NCBI RefSeq assembly: GCF_031127835.1
Contig: NZ_JARXHX010000002.1
Location: 62,001 to 126,000, forward strand
Direction: 5' to 3'
From: Pelagicoccus sp. SDUM812002
GTDB lineage: Bacteria > Verrucomicrobiota > Verrucomicrobiia > Opitutales > Opitutaceae
Length of the DNA stretch: 64,000 nt
Of the stretch, positions 44,054 through 52,099 are shown in pieces. Both the position numbers and the translations under genes were made by a program. Numbering within the stretch: position 1 is the first letter of the stretch; each line of letters starts with the position of its first letter. The notes below the pieces were generated by a model, which did not search any database, was not told the DNA's origin, and saw nothing but the letters and a program-made list of their open reading frames with translations.

Positions 44054-44905
44054 ATGTCCGACTACCAACGAATTGCCAAGCTGATCCGCTATCTTGACCA
44101 AAATCAAGGGGAGCAACCGAGCTTGCAGGAACTGGCGGACTTTATGGAGCTTAGCCCGCACCACTTGCATCGGCTCTTTGCGAATTGGGCCTCCATCACG
44201 CCCAAGGACTTTTTGCAGTGTCTGACTGCTGCCAAGGCGCGTGAGCTCTTGAAGGCGGGTAGGAGTGTCTTGGATACCTCGCTGGAGGTAGGTTTATCGG
44301 GTCCGGGACGTTTGCATGATCTTTGCGTGAAGCTGGAAGGAGCAACCCCGGGCGAGATCAAGTCGGGTGGGGCGGGGTGGCAGATGCGGGTGGGCTTTGC
44401 AGACACGCCTTTTGGTGAAGCGTGCCTCGCGGAAAGCCCGCGGGGGATTTGCCATTTGTCTTTCGTGGAAGCGTCCGAGAAGACTGCGGTACTGCGCGCT
44501 TTGCGGGAGGAGTGGTCAGGGGCGGTTCTGTTGCGCGACGATGTTCGGGCAGTGAGGCTCGCCAAGGCGGTTTTCGCAGCCGCGAAGGATCGCCAGGTGG
44601 CGACTCCTTTGAAAGCCTTGGTTCGTGGCACGGATTTTCAGGTGCGTGTATGGCAGGCCCTGATACAGATTCCACGTGGATGCTTGATAAGCTATGGGCG
44701 TTTGGCAGAGGGCATAGGCAACCCAGGCGCGAGTCGAGCGGTTGGCACAGCGGTGGGCAGTAATGAACTTGCCTTTCTGATTCCTTGCCACCGGGTGATT
44801 CGGGAAACAGGTGTAATCGGGAACTATCGTTGGGGTGGGGACCGAAAGCGCGCGATAATTGCTTGGGAAAACGGGATGAACAAATCGAAAAATGCAGCTG
44901 TCTGA
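44054..44905 (+). CDS. AraC-type regulator fused to O6-methylguanine-DNA methyltransferase (Ada-like)
   Basis: 283 residues from the ATG at 44054 (MSDYQRIAKLIRYLD). An AraC-type helix-turn-helix domain (about 1-95: LQELADFMELSPHHLHRLFANW, SLEVGLSGPGRLHDL) is joined to the alkyltransferase domain with FQVRVWQALIQIPRGCLISYG and the active-site motif IPCHRVI, where the Cys accepts the alkyl group, followed by GVIGNYRWGGDRKRAII. It lacks the N-terminal zinc domain that E. coli Ada uses to sense methylphosphotriesters, so it is the shorter two-domain form. Repairs O6-alkylguanine and may regulate its own transcription. Overlaps the next gene by 14 bases. Confidence 0.9.
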   Translation: MSDYQRIAKLIRYLDQNQGEQPSLQELADFMELSPHHLHRLFANWASITPKDFLQCLTAAKARELLKAGRSVLDTSLEVGLSGPGRLHDLCVKLEGATPGEIKSGGAGWQMRVGFADTPFGEACLAESPRGICHLSFVEASEKTAVLRALREEWSGAVLLRDDVRAVRLAKAVFAAAKDRQVATPLKALVRGTDFQVRVWQALIQIPRGCLISYGRLAEGIGNPGASRAVGTAVGSNELAFLIPCHRVIRETGVIGNYRWGGDRKRAIIAWENGMNKSKNAAV

Positions 44906-45782
44906 CCTCGTCAAACTCTTTGGGCTGTCGTCGATCTGGGGAGCGTCGTTCCTCTTCATGCGGGTAGCAGCGCCGAGTTTCGGCCCGATTCCGTTGATGT
45001 TGGTTCGCGTCGCCACGGCTTTGCTCTGTTTCCTTCCGTTCTTTTTCCGCCCTAAGGTTCGCCAAGGGCTGCGAACGCACGCTAAGCATCTGGCAGTAAC
45101 TGGCCTGCTGAGCACGGCGGTTCCATTTTGTCTTATCGCGTTCGCCACCCTGAGCCTGGAGGCGGGCTTTACCTCGCTAATCAATGCGACGACTCCGCTC
45201 TTCGCGGCAGCTGTGGGAGCGGTTTGGCTGGGAATCCCACTTAAACGTATTCAAATCCTCGGACTTTTTATTGGAGTAGTGGGAGTCTTGATACTGGTGT
45301 GGGGAAGATTAAGCTTCACTTCTGGCGGGGCCGGTTGGGCTATTGCGGCGGGTTTGTTGGCTACGTTTTCCTATGGCGTGTCGGTGCATTACGCGCGTCG
45401 TTTTTTGACGGATGTTTCCGCTTTGGTGTGTTCGGCGGGAAGCATGTTGAGCGGCTCGATCGCCTTATTGCCCCTTGGCTTGGCACTTTGGCCCGAGGTC
45501 AATCCTAGTCTGCTGGAATGGGGTTGCGGGGTCTCGCTGGGAGTTTTTTGCACGGCTTTGGCTTATGTGATCTTCTTCGACGTGATCGGGCGAACCGGAG
45601 CGACCAACGCGTCGACGGTGACTTTCATGGTGCCCGGGTTCGCTATCCTCTGGGGAGCATTGTTCCTTGGCGAAACGCTCACGCCTCGCGTGGTGGCTGG
45701 CATGCTAGTGACGCTAGCGGGGACTGCGTTTACGGTGGGTTTTGTGCCGCGGTTTTTAGAGCGTCGCGTCAAGGCTCTGTGA
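44892..45782 (+). CDS. DMT-superfamily transporter (EamA family)
   Basis: 296 residues in ten membrane helices formed by two EamA repeats (first about 8-135, second about 150-285). Typical features: LFGLSSIWGASFLFMRVAAPSFGPIPLMLVR opening, LEAGFTSLINATTPLFAAAVGAVWLG at the end of repeat one, and TVTFMVPGFAILWGALFLGETLTPRVVAGMLVTLAG in repeat two. These export metabolites such as amino acids or nucleobases. It starts inside the Ada-like gene (14-base overlap), so the two are cotranscribed, but the substrate cannot be read from the sequence. Confidence 0.88.
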   Translation: MQLSDLVKLFGLSSIWGASFLFMRVAAPSFGPIPLMLVRVATALLCFLPFFFRPKVRQGLRTHAKHLAVTGLLSTAVPFCLIAFATLSLEAGFTSLINATTPLFAAAVGAVWLGIPLKRIQILGLFIGVVGVLILVWGRLSFTSGGAGWAIAAGLLATFSYGVSVHYARRFLTDVSALVCSAGSMLSGSIALLPLGLALWPEVNPSLLEWGCGVSLGVFCTALAYVIFFDVIGRTGATNASTVTFMVPGFAILWGALFLGETLTPRVVAGMLVTLAGTAFTVGFVPRFLERRVKAL

Positions 45783-45794
45783 ATCGCTTCTTAC

Positions 45795-47003
45795 TTAAGC
45801 TTTGGCGATTTTCGATTTCGTCATGGACTGGGCGATGGCGGCGACGGCGTTGAAGCTTTGTTCGGGGTCCACTTCAAGATTTGTGGAATCGATGATGCCG
45901 TTTTTGCTGGAGCCGATCACCACTCCGTCACGTCGAGGGATGACGTAGGCGTCGTTGTTGGAGAAGCTGTAGTTGAGTTCTGGTTGCGGAATGAGGACTG
46001 TGAGCTGTCCGCGTACCGGGTGCATTTGCTTGTCGTCGAAGAGCGTTTTGGAGCCGAGCCCGGTGGCGTTGATGACGACGGGTTCGGCGAGCTCGGCGAA
46101 TTGGGCGGGGTTTTGGAAATCGCGATGCACAAGGTGTCCGCCGAGGCTGGTAAATTCGCGCAAAAGGGTTTGGTGGTAGGTGGAAATGTTGAAGATCATG
46201 CGGGAGCCCTTGCGGGCGTACGGCTCGCGGAACGGATTCTGGCTCTTGTCGAGATCGACGAAGCGAGGGGTGAGGTCTTGCACGTAATCTCGAAAGTGGC
46301 CGTACTCGGGCTGGGTGTCGTTGGGGTCTTTAGGTCTTTCCGCGTCCCAAGGCTGATTGGAGACTGCGTAGGAGTCGACCCATTCGATCGGCGAGCCAGG
46401 GAGCCCGAGAAAGCTTTGGTAGAGTTTGAACGAGGTACGACACGTGGTGTTCCACCAAGCAGCAAAGGCATCGGTGGCATGGTCCTTCAGGCATATTCGG
46501 GAGTCGGGGGACCACACTCCGGTGGCCACGCTGGAGGTAATGTTGGGATGGCGCTCTTTGCAGTAAATGGTGACAATCTTGCCTGCTCGTTGCAGGAGAA
46601 TGGCAGAGGTCAAGCCGATGGCGCCGCAACCGATCACAGCGAACTGTTGAGCTCCCGAGGTGAGGGCTTCTGTGGTGACTTGGGCGCTGGTCCCCCAAGA
46701 GAGCGACCAACCGGAGCCGCCGTGGCCGTAGTTGTGGAAAACGCTTTTGTCGCCGATGCGTTCGTGGCCGAGGTTGGGGCCGCTATCGCGGAAGGGGCGG
46801 AGGCCGACCGTCTCTTTGACGATACGGTCCTGGGAGGCTCGGACCAGCGGGAGCTTGCCGAACTGCGGATATCCGATGTGCTCGCGGGGGACACTATGGA
46901 CCTCCGAATCGTCTGCACCTCGCACGAGGGATCTGCTCATGCCGAGGCCGAGGCTCAAGCCGGCGAGGCGCAGGAATTCCCTGCGTTTAAAGTTACTAGA
47001 CAT
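45795..47003 (-). CDS. Tat-exported FAD oxidase resembling a circularly permuted D-amino-acid oxidase
   Basis: 402 residues. Twin-arginine signal KRREFLRLAGLSLGLG (6-21). The segment VGLRPFRDSGPNLGHERIG at 66-84 and HNYGHGGSGWSLSWG at 90-104 are the signatures normally at the C-terminus of D-amino-acid oxidases. Only after these does the FAD dinucleotide fold begin: FAVIGCGAIGLTSAILLQRAG (121-141), SSVATGVWSP, then VVINATGLGSKTL and YVIPRRDGVVIGSS, after which the protein ends. So the order of the two halves is swapped relative to classical enzymes. It would oxidise D-amino acids (or N-substituted ones) in the periplasm, giving imines. Divergent from the RidA-like gene, 50 bases apart. Confidence 0.85.
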   Translation of the reverse strand: MSSNFKRREFLRLAGLSLGLGMSRSLVRGADDSEVHSVPREHIGYPQFGKLPLVRASQDRIVKETVGLRPFRDSGPNLGHERIGDKSVFHNYGHGGSGWSLSWGTSAQVTTEALTSGAQQFAVIGCGAIGLTSAILLQRAGKIVTIYCKERHPNITSSVATGVWSPDSRICLKDHATDAFAAWWNTTCRTSFKLYQSFLGLPGSPIEWVDSYAVSNQPWDAERPKDPNDTQPEYGHFRDYVQDLTPRFVDLDKSQNPFREPYARKGSRMIFNISTYHQTLLREFTSLGGHLVHRDFQNPAQFAELAEPVVINATGLGSKTLFDDKQMHPVRGQLTVLIPQPELNYSFSNNDAYVIPRRDGVVIGSSKNGIIDSTNLEVDPEQSFNAVAAIAQSMTKSKIAKA

Positions 47004-47053
47004 CTTGACCGGCGAATAGCAGAGCGTGCGCCACTGCTGGCACCCTCCCTGCT

Positions 47054-48379
47054 ATGACGTCCGCTATGCGTAAATTGCTCCTGCTTACCCTTGTTTTCTC
47101 ACTTTCTGTAACGTTATGGGCGAAGGAGGTGTTCAAGATTACGCCCTTGGAAGGGGCGGCCTACAGCTCGGCCGCTACTGTGGACCCGATGGCTTCGCTC
47201 GTATTCACGAAATCTTACAGTGGATCGAACGAGGATGTTGGCGAGGCTGCCAGCGATGCGTTTGCGGATCTTAAAAACGACTTGGAGTTGGCCGGGCTAT
47301 CTTTGAAGTCAGTCGTCAATGTGCGTGGGTATTTGCTATCCCAAAAAGGTGAGGACATGGGAGATGCGATGGGTAAATGGTCGGGAGCATTCAGCAAAGC
47401 CTTTGCCGACAACGAGCTAGCTCCCACGCGAACCTCGATCGGGGTGACGCATTTGCCTGGCGACGCGACGGTAGCGTTGGATGTCATATTAGCGGCTGCA
47501 CCAGAGGTGCTCGATGCGATGATGCCCTCGTGGGCGAACGATCGAATCTACGCTTCAAGTGAAACCCCGCTCTCGTTGCGTGCGACGCGTCCTTACTCCA
47601 GCCTTTTGATCACTTCGGGAGTGTTGGCTGATAGTTTGCCCGGAGAGGGAAGCGGATTTGGTTCCATGGAACAGCAATCGGAGTCGGTGTTGTCGAAGCT
47701 GGACGCGGTGCTCAGACGTTGGGGACTCGGCCGTTCCGATCTGGTTTTTGTGCGGGCGATGTTAAGTCCAGCAGCGAATGAGGACGGCGAGTTGGCGACG
47801 GATTTTGCAGGGTTTGAAGTGGGCTGGGAAACTTTCTGGGAAACGTCTTCCGCTGGGGCTCCTCCAGTGAGTGTATTTTCGGCTCCCGGATTTTCGTCCA
47901 CGGGTCGGATTGTGGAGATCGAGTTCTATGCAGTGTTCCCCGATGCCATGGGACCGTTTGTTCCGAGCGAGATGGGAGGGGAGACAGGTTTGGCCGGACC
48001 TGCTTGGCGCGAGGGATCTGAGACTTCGTTTCTCAGCAGTTCAGTTGCCGTTGCTCGTGATGCCAAGCTAACTTGGTTCGCTGGGGTGATCGATCGGAAC
48101 GCAACCGGAATCTACGGGCAAGCAATGCAGTCGCTCTTAACGCTGGAATCGCGAATGGCGGAAGCCGGCTTGGATTATCCGAACGTGGTGCAGTTACGTG
48201 CGTATTTGAACATTCAGGACAGCTTCCCCACTGAGTTTGGAAATTGGAACAAGGCCTATCGTCGTTTCTTCGACCACTCAAAGCTGAATCCGGACAAGCC
48301 GGTACGCTCGGCCTTTCCAATTGAGGAGCTGCCTGCGGGGGCTTTGATCGAAGTGGAAGCTCTGGGAGTTAGCTACTAA
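47054..48379 (+). CDS. Exported protein of three tandem RidA-like domains
   Basis: 441 residues with a signal peptide (about 1-24, ending LWA). Three RidA/YjgF-type domains follow: about 27-150, 165-300 and 315-441. Domain 1 ends PTRTSIGVTHLPGDATVALDVI and domain 3 ends VRSAFPIEELPAGALIEVEALGV, each with the Arg that binds the substrate carboxylate; domain 3 also has the canonical Glu. Domain 2 (PPVSVFSAPGFSSTGRIVEIEF) lacks the Arg and is probably structural, which would complete a pseudo-trimer in one chain. RidA proteins hydrolyse reactive imines and enamines, the products of amino-acid oxidases such as the one encoded divergently beside it. Its 3' end overlaps the cca gene by 11 bases. 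Confidence 0.85.
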   Translation: MTSAMRKLLLLTLVFSLSVTLWAKEVFKITPLEGAAYSSAATVDPMASLVFTKSYSGSNEDVGEAASDAFADLKNDLELAGLSLKSVVNVRGYLLSQKGEDMGDAMGKWSGAFSKAFADNELAPTRTSIGVTHLPGDATVALDVILAAAPEVLDAMMPSWANDRIYASSETPLSLRATRPYSSLLITSGVLADSLPGEGSGFGSMEQQSESVLSKLDAVLRRWGLGRSDLVFVRAMLSPAANEDGELATDFAGFEVGWETFWETSSAGAPPVSVFSAPGFSSTGRIVEIEFYAVFPDAMGPFVPSEMGGETGLAGPAWREGSETSFLSSSVAVARDAKLTWFAGVIDRNATGIYGQAMQSLLTLESRMAEAGLDYPNVVQLRAYLNIQDSFPTEFGNWNKAYRRFFDHSKLNPDKPVRSAFPIEELPAGALIEVEALGVSY

Positions 48380-49796
48380 GGCTGATCCAATTTTCATCGA
48401 GCCATTTCAGGGCGGTGGGAGAGTCGCTAAAGGCTCCATCCAATTGGGCCTCATAGGCACGGTCGAGAATGGATTTGAAATCAGGGCTGGGCTTCATACC
48501 TCGCTCGATGAGGTGGCGACCGAGGAGGATTGGTTTTGGTGCATGACTCTCTAGATCCAGTTCTTGGATACGTCTCCTAAACTCCGCAATCCGCTGATCC
48601 TGAGCTTCGGAGAGGAGAGGTGGGCGGCCGCGATGGTCGGCGACCATGACGTAGACGAGTTCATAGGTGCTGGCTGGAGTGAGGCGTTTGGCGAGGCGAC
48701 GCAAGGATGCGTCGCTATGGCCACATTCAGGAACTGTATTCAAAAAGTGGTGATTACCGACAAGCCCCATTACCTTGTCGCGTATCTCGTGCGGTGCCCG
48801 CATTGCATTGAAGAATTGCTCTGCTAGCCAGATACTTTGGGCATCGTGGCCGGGACTTATCCAATGCATGGCGCCTCGTTTTTCCGCCCACCGAGTGCAG
48901 CGGGCCTTGCCGAGGTCGTGGCAAAGGGTTCCGAAGGCGAGAACGCCGCGTTCGCTCTCCGGAAGGCTGAGCCAGTCGGTCTGGCTTTGGAGTGCGTCGA
49001 GGCAACAGAGGGTGTGGGTCCATGCATTACCTTCAGGATGCCACTCGGGATCCTGGGGCAGGTTCAGCAGAGCATTGAGCTGCGGAAAGTAGCGAATCCA
49101 GCCACTCTTCTCCAGAGCCCGCATGCCGTGGGAGAGGGAAGTAGAGCGCCCAGCCCATTTTTGCCATTCGATCCAGATTCGCTCTTTGGCGAGAGTCCAG
49201 AACTCGTGGCCGATATCGTGGCACATGGCTGCGGTTTCGTCGTGCAGCACCATTTGGAACCGGCCAGCGAACTGCATGGCCCTCAGCACGCGTAGCGGGT
49301 CTTCCTTGAAGGCGGGACTGACGTGACGAAGCGTGCGTGTATCGAGATCCTGGAGTCCGCCGAAGTAATCGATGACTTCGCCTTTGGCGTGGTCGTAGAG
49401 GAGGGCGTTGATAGTGAAGTCGCGTCGCTTGAGAGCTTCCACTTCGCTGAGATGGGCGTCGGCTTCGATGACGAACCCCCGATGGCCGGTACCGCTCTTG
49501 GATTCTCGACGCGGGATGGCAAAGTCGTACTCATCACCTTGGGTCCAGAGTTTGACCACCGCGAAGGCTTTGCCGACGAGGTCGGTGCGGCCGAGTTTGG
49601 AAAGGGTGTTAGCGATTGCGTCTAGATCGAGTCCGTAGACTTCCACGTCAAAATCCTTGGGCTGGATTCCGAGTAGGGCGTCGCGCACGGATCCGCCTAC
49701 GATGCGGCAGGTCCCGCCCGCGGCTTCGAGAGCGAGCAGGGCCTGCTTAAGAGGAGCGGGGATGTCGATGTCGAGTGGTTGGCGGACGGGTCGCAT
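48369..49796 (-). CDS. cca: tRNA nucleotidyltransferase / poly(A) polymerase family protein with HD domain
   Basis: 475 residues. Class II nucleotidyltransferase head: CRIVGGSVRDALLGIQPKDFDVEVYG with the two catalytic Asp, then RRDFTINALLYDHAKGEVIDYFGG and DPLRVLRAMQFAGRF. An HD phosphohydrolase-type domain is present in the C-terminal half (FGTLCHDLGKARCTRW, NHHFLNTVPECGH), as in the gamma-proteobacterial CCA-adding enzyme. It adds or repairs the 3' CCA of tRNA; the distinction from PcnB poly(A) polymerase cannot be made with certainty, but the HD domain favours Cca. Convergent with the RidA-like gene. Confidence 0.88.
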   Translation of the reverse strand: MRPVRQPLDIDIPAPLKQALLALEAAGGTCRIVGGSVRDALLGIQPKDFDVEVYGLDLDAIANTLSKLGRTDLVGKAFAVVKLWTQGDEYDFAIPRRESKSGTGHRGFVIEADAHLSEVEALKRRDFTINALLYDHAKGEVIDYFGGLQDLDTRTLRHVSPAFKEDPLRVLRAMQFAGRFQMVLHDETAAMCHDIGHEFWTLAKERIWIEWQKWAGRSTSLSHGMRALEKSGWIRYFPQLNALLNLPQDPEWHPEGNAWTHTLCCLDALQSQTDWLSLPESERGVLAFGTLCHDLGKARCTRWAEKRGAMHWISPGHDAQSIWLAEQFFNAMRAPHEIRDKVMGLVGNHHFLNTVPECGHSDASLRRLAKRLTPASTYELVYVMVADHRGRPPLLSEAQDQRIAEFRRRIQELDLESHAPKPILLGRHLIERGMKPSPDFKSILDRAYEAQLDGAFSDSPTALKWLDENWISLSS

Positions 49797-49820
49797 GGGT
49801 AAAGGAAGGTATCGGGATCA

Positions 49821-49838
49821 GTTCGAGCACGCTCCAAC
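49821..49838 (-). repeat. Partial REP-like element
   Basis: Minus strand GTTGGAGCGTGCTCGAAC matches the first 15 bases of the arm at 36613 (GTGGGAGCGTGCTCG) and is a degenerate copy. It lies between cca and the DUF423 gene. Confidence 0.35.
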
Positions 49839-49844
49839 GAAGAT

Positions 49845-50222
49845 CTACTTTCTATTTTCGAAGATGACGCTGATCCAGCCGGCGATGAAGGCGACGCCCC
49901 CGAGAGGGGTGACTGGGCCGAGGAGGCTCCATTTTGTGAGGGCGAGAGCATAGAGAGATCCGGAAAAGAGCAAGATACCGGCTACCCAGAGGCGAAAAGC
50001 CCATTTGCTAGCGACCTTGTCGGCGTTGACAGCGAGCACGAATAGAGCCACGGCGTGGGCGAGATGGTAGAGCACGGCGGTGTCCCAGGTGTCGACGCTG
50101 TCGTTGGCGACCAGTTGGGGTTCCAGGCCGTGGGCTCCAAAGGCGCCGAGGCCGATCCCGGCGGCGGCGATGAGGGCGGCGACGGTAAGGCGCTCTATTG
50201 AAATTGGGATTGAGACAGGCAT
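49845..50222 (-). CDS. DUF423 small membrane protein
   Basis: 125 residues, four membrane helices. Matches the DUF423 (YgdD) pattern: LIAAAGIGLGAFGAHGLEPQL, TWDTAVLYHLAHAVALFVLAV, LFSGSLYALALT and PLGGVAFIAGWISVIF. These proteins are widespread and of unknown function. It sits directly downstream of nothing on its strand and may be its own unit, 48 bases before cca. Confidence 0.9.
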   Translation of the reverse strand: MPVSIPISIERLTVAALIAAAGIGLGAFGAHGLEPQLVANDSVDTWDTAVLYHLAHAVALFVLAVNADKVASKWAFRLWVAGILLFSGSLYALALTKWSLLGPVTPLGGVAFIAGWISVIFENRK

Positions 50223-50337
50223 TCTAAACTTTGATGGTTCTTTTTATTGACTTTGATTAATCAAAGTCACGTTTAATGAAATTCATTCTGGGCCATACGA
50301 GGCCCTCGCGTTTAGATTCTTTTTCAGTTCGAGCACT

Positions 50338-51006
50338 ATGAAACTCAACCACCATCTTTCGAAGCTCTATTTCTGGGGCGCAGTTTTTATCGCTACCTCT
50401 GGGCGGGCTTCGGAGATCTCTGTGGATACCACCGTGCAGAGCGCCTATCTTGATCGTGGCATTAAGACGGCCGACCTTACTTGGTTCCCGACGATTGAGT
50501 TCTCCCAAAACGACTTCTACTTGGGCGCTTGGGCGGCTTTGCCTTTGGAGAAGAAGGGCAGTCCCAACTTCTTTAGGGAGGAGATCAATTTCTACGCGGG
50601 CTACGGATTTGCGATCGCGGACAAGTGGGCCATGGATTTTGGCGGAACACACTACAAGTACTCCGTCGGGGAAAGCTCGAATGAGGCTTATTTGGGAATC
50701 TATGGGGAGCTGGGCACTGTCTCGCCTTCAGTATATATATACAAGGACTTCGACACGAAGGAGCTTTTCGTAGAGGCAGCAGCTACGGTGGCGCTACCTT
50801 TGCAAGGGTTCCCGTTCGAAGCCACAGGTAGGGTCGGCTTTTCCGACAGGGATCAGGATTACCGCTATTTTGGAGTCGACCTTGTCTACCCGATCGAACT
50901 GAGTAGCGACTCCACGCTCTCCTTCGGACTCCACTACGACGACAACGACTTCGGTGTGCCAGACAGCAACTTATACGGAAGCGCTTCCGTGGGGCTCCGA
51001 TTTTAG
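50338..51006 (+). CDS. Outer-membrane beta-barrel protein (TorF-like)
   Basis: 222 residues. A signal peptide (about 1-24, cleavage near GRAS) precedes repeated amphipathic strands with alternating residues (SVDTTVQSAYLDRGIKTADLTW, FYLGAWAALPLEKKG, FPFEATGRVGFSDRD) and a C-terminal ASVGLRF, the aromatic last residue recognised by the barrel assembly machinery. The opening AYLDRGIKTAD is like the family annotated as TorF putative outer-membrane proteins. Channel or ligand unknown. Promoter expected in the 115 bases between it and DUF423. Confidence 0.78.
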   Translation: MKLNHHLSKLYFWGAVFIATSGRASEISVDTTVQSAYLDRGIKTADLTWFPTIEFSQNDFYLGAWAALPLEKKGSPNFFREEINFYAGYGFAIADKWAMDFGGTHYKYSVGESSNEAYLGIYGELGTVSPSVYIYKDFDTKELFVEAAATVALPLQGFPFEATGRVGFSDRDQDYRYFGVDLVYPIELSSDSTLSFGLHYDDNDFGVPDSNLYGSASVGLRF

Positions 51007-51093
51007 CCACGCCGAGAGGGCGAAATTAATTCAGTAAACCATTGACAAGGCTCCTGCTCAGGCTAGGTGTTTTGCTCTTTTTCTCGAAATCCG

Positions 51094-51522
51094 ATGAAAA
51101 CATTTCTAGCCAAACAGGAAACAGTACAACGCAACTGGTACGTGATCGACGCCAAGGATCAGGTTCTCGGACGTCTGTCTGTGAAGATCGCAAACATTCT
51201 ACGTGGCCGCAACAAGCCTGCCTACACTCCACACGTGGACACTGGGGACTTCGTTGTCGTTATCAATGCCGACAAGATCGCCCTCACTGGTAAGAAGGAA
51301 GAGCAAAAGCAGTACATGTTCTACAGTGGTTACGTCGGTGGCGAAAAGCGCCTCAGCGTAGCGCAGATGCAAGAGCGTCAGCCGGACTTCGTGGTCAAGC
51401 ACGCAGTCAAGGGTATGCTCCCGAAGAACCGCCTCGCTCGCAAGATGCTCACCAAGCTCAAGGTATACGCTGGCGAGTCACACCCTCACGAAGCGCAAAA
51501 CCCAGAGGCAATATCCCTCTAA
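51094..51522 (+). CDS. rplM: Ribosomal protein uL13
   Basis: 142 residues from the ATG at 51094 ([20 protein letters not shown]). Standard L13 signatures: [38 protein letters not shown] and [25 protein letters not shown] large-subunit assembly protein, followed by rpsI 18 bases later as in most bacteria. The open frame extends 27 bases further upstream, but the longer start is not conserved. Confidence 0.98.
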   Translation: MKTFLAKQETVQRNWYVIDAKDQVLGRLSVKIANILRGRNKPAYTPHVDTGDFVVVINADKIALTGKKEEQKQYMFYSGYVGGEKRLSVAQMQERQPDFVVKHAVKGMLPKNRLARKMLTKLKVYAGESHPHEAQNPEAISL

Positions 51523-51540
51523 TTCCAACCTCCTTAAAAC

Positions 51541-51939
51541 ATGTCCGTTGAATCAAACGTATTTCTAGGCACTGGCCGTCGTAAAACTGCAGTTGCTCGC
51601 GTTCGCCTTCAGGAAGGCACCGGCAAGATCGTAGTGAACGGTAAGGAAACCGAAGCCTTTTTCTCGCACGATAACTTCAAGCGTATCGCCCTATCCCCGC
51701 TCGCTACTTCCGAGCTGAAGGACAAGGTCGACATCATCGCCAAGGTTGAAGGTGGAGGCGACAGCGGACAAGCTGGCGCGATCTCCCTCGGTATCGCTCG
51801 CGCCCTCCTCAAGCTCGACGGTGAGCTCCGTATCCCTCTCAAGCAAGCTGGTCTCCTCACTCGTGATCCGCGTATGAAGGAACGTAAGAAAGCCGGTCAG
51901 CCAGGGGCACGTAAGAAGTTCCAGTTCTCTAAGCGTTAA
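51541..51939 (+). CDS. rpsI: Ribosomal protein uS9
   Basis: 132 residues. GTGRRKTAVARVRLQEGTGKIVVNG at the start and the basic end GQPGARKKFQFSKR, which reaches the P-site tRNA, are diagnostic. It is the second gene of the rplM-rpsI pair. The leader reads CCAACCTCCTTAAAACATG, without a Shine-Dalgarno. Confidence 0.98.
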   Translation: MSVESNVFLGTGRRKTAVARVRLQEGTGKIVVNGKETEAFFSHDNFKRIALSPLATSELKDKVDIIAKVEGGGDSGQAGAISLGIARALLKLDGELRIPLKQAGLLTRDPRMKERKKAGQPGARKKFQFSKR

Positions 51940-51963
51940 TCTGCTTATCAACAGAATTTTTCG

Positions 51964-52002
51964 GAAGCCCTCACTGGTTTATGCCATGAGGGCTTCTTCT
52001 AT
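51964..52002 (+). terminator. Terminator of rplM-rpsI
   Basis: 10-bp stem GAAGCCCTCA / TGAGGGCTTC (51964-51973 with 51987-51996), 13-base loop, followed by a pyrimidine-rich tail (TTCTATTCT) rather than a perfect T run. Confidence 0.7.
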
Positions 52003-52099
52003 TCTAAATTCAGGCACTTTTGCCTTTTCACACTCTCTATTCCCGTAGGAAGCGACCTCTACCGCTAGACGGCCGAACTTTATCCAACTTTTTCTACCC

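Noticed and set aside
45858-47057. Long plus-strand frame opposite the flavoprotein gene
   Set aside because: Gly/Val/Glu-rich low-information translation with no motifs; the minus strand shows a Tat signal and FAD motifs.
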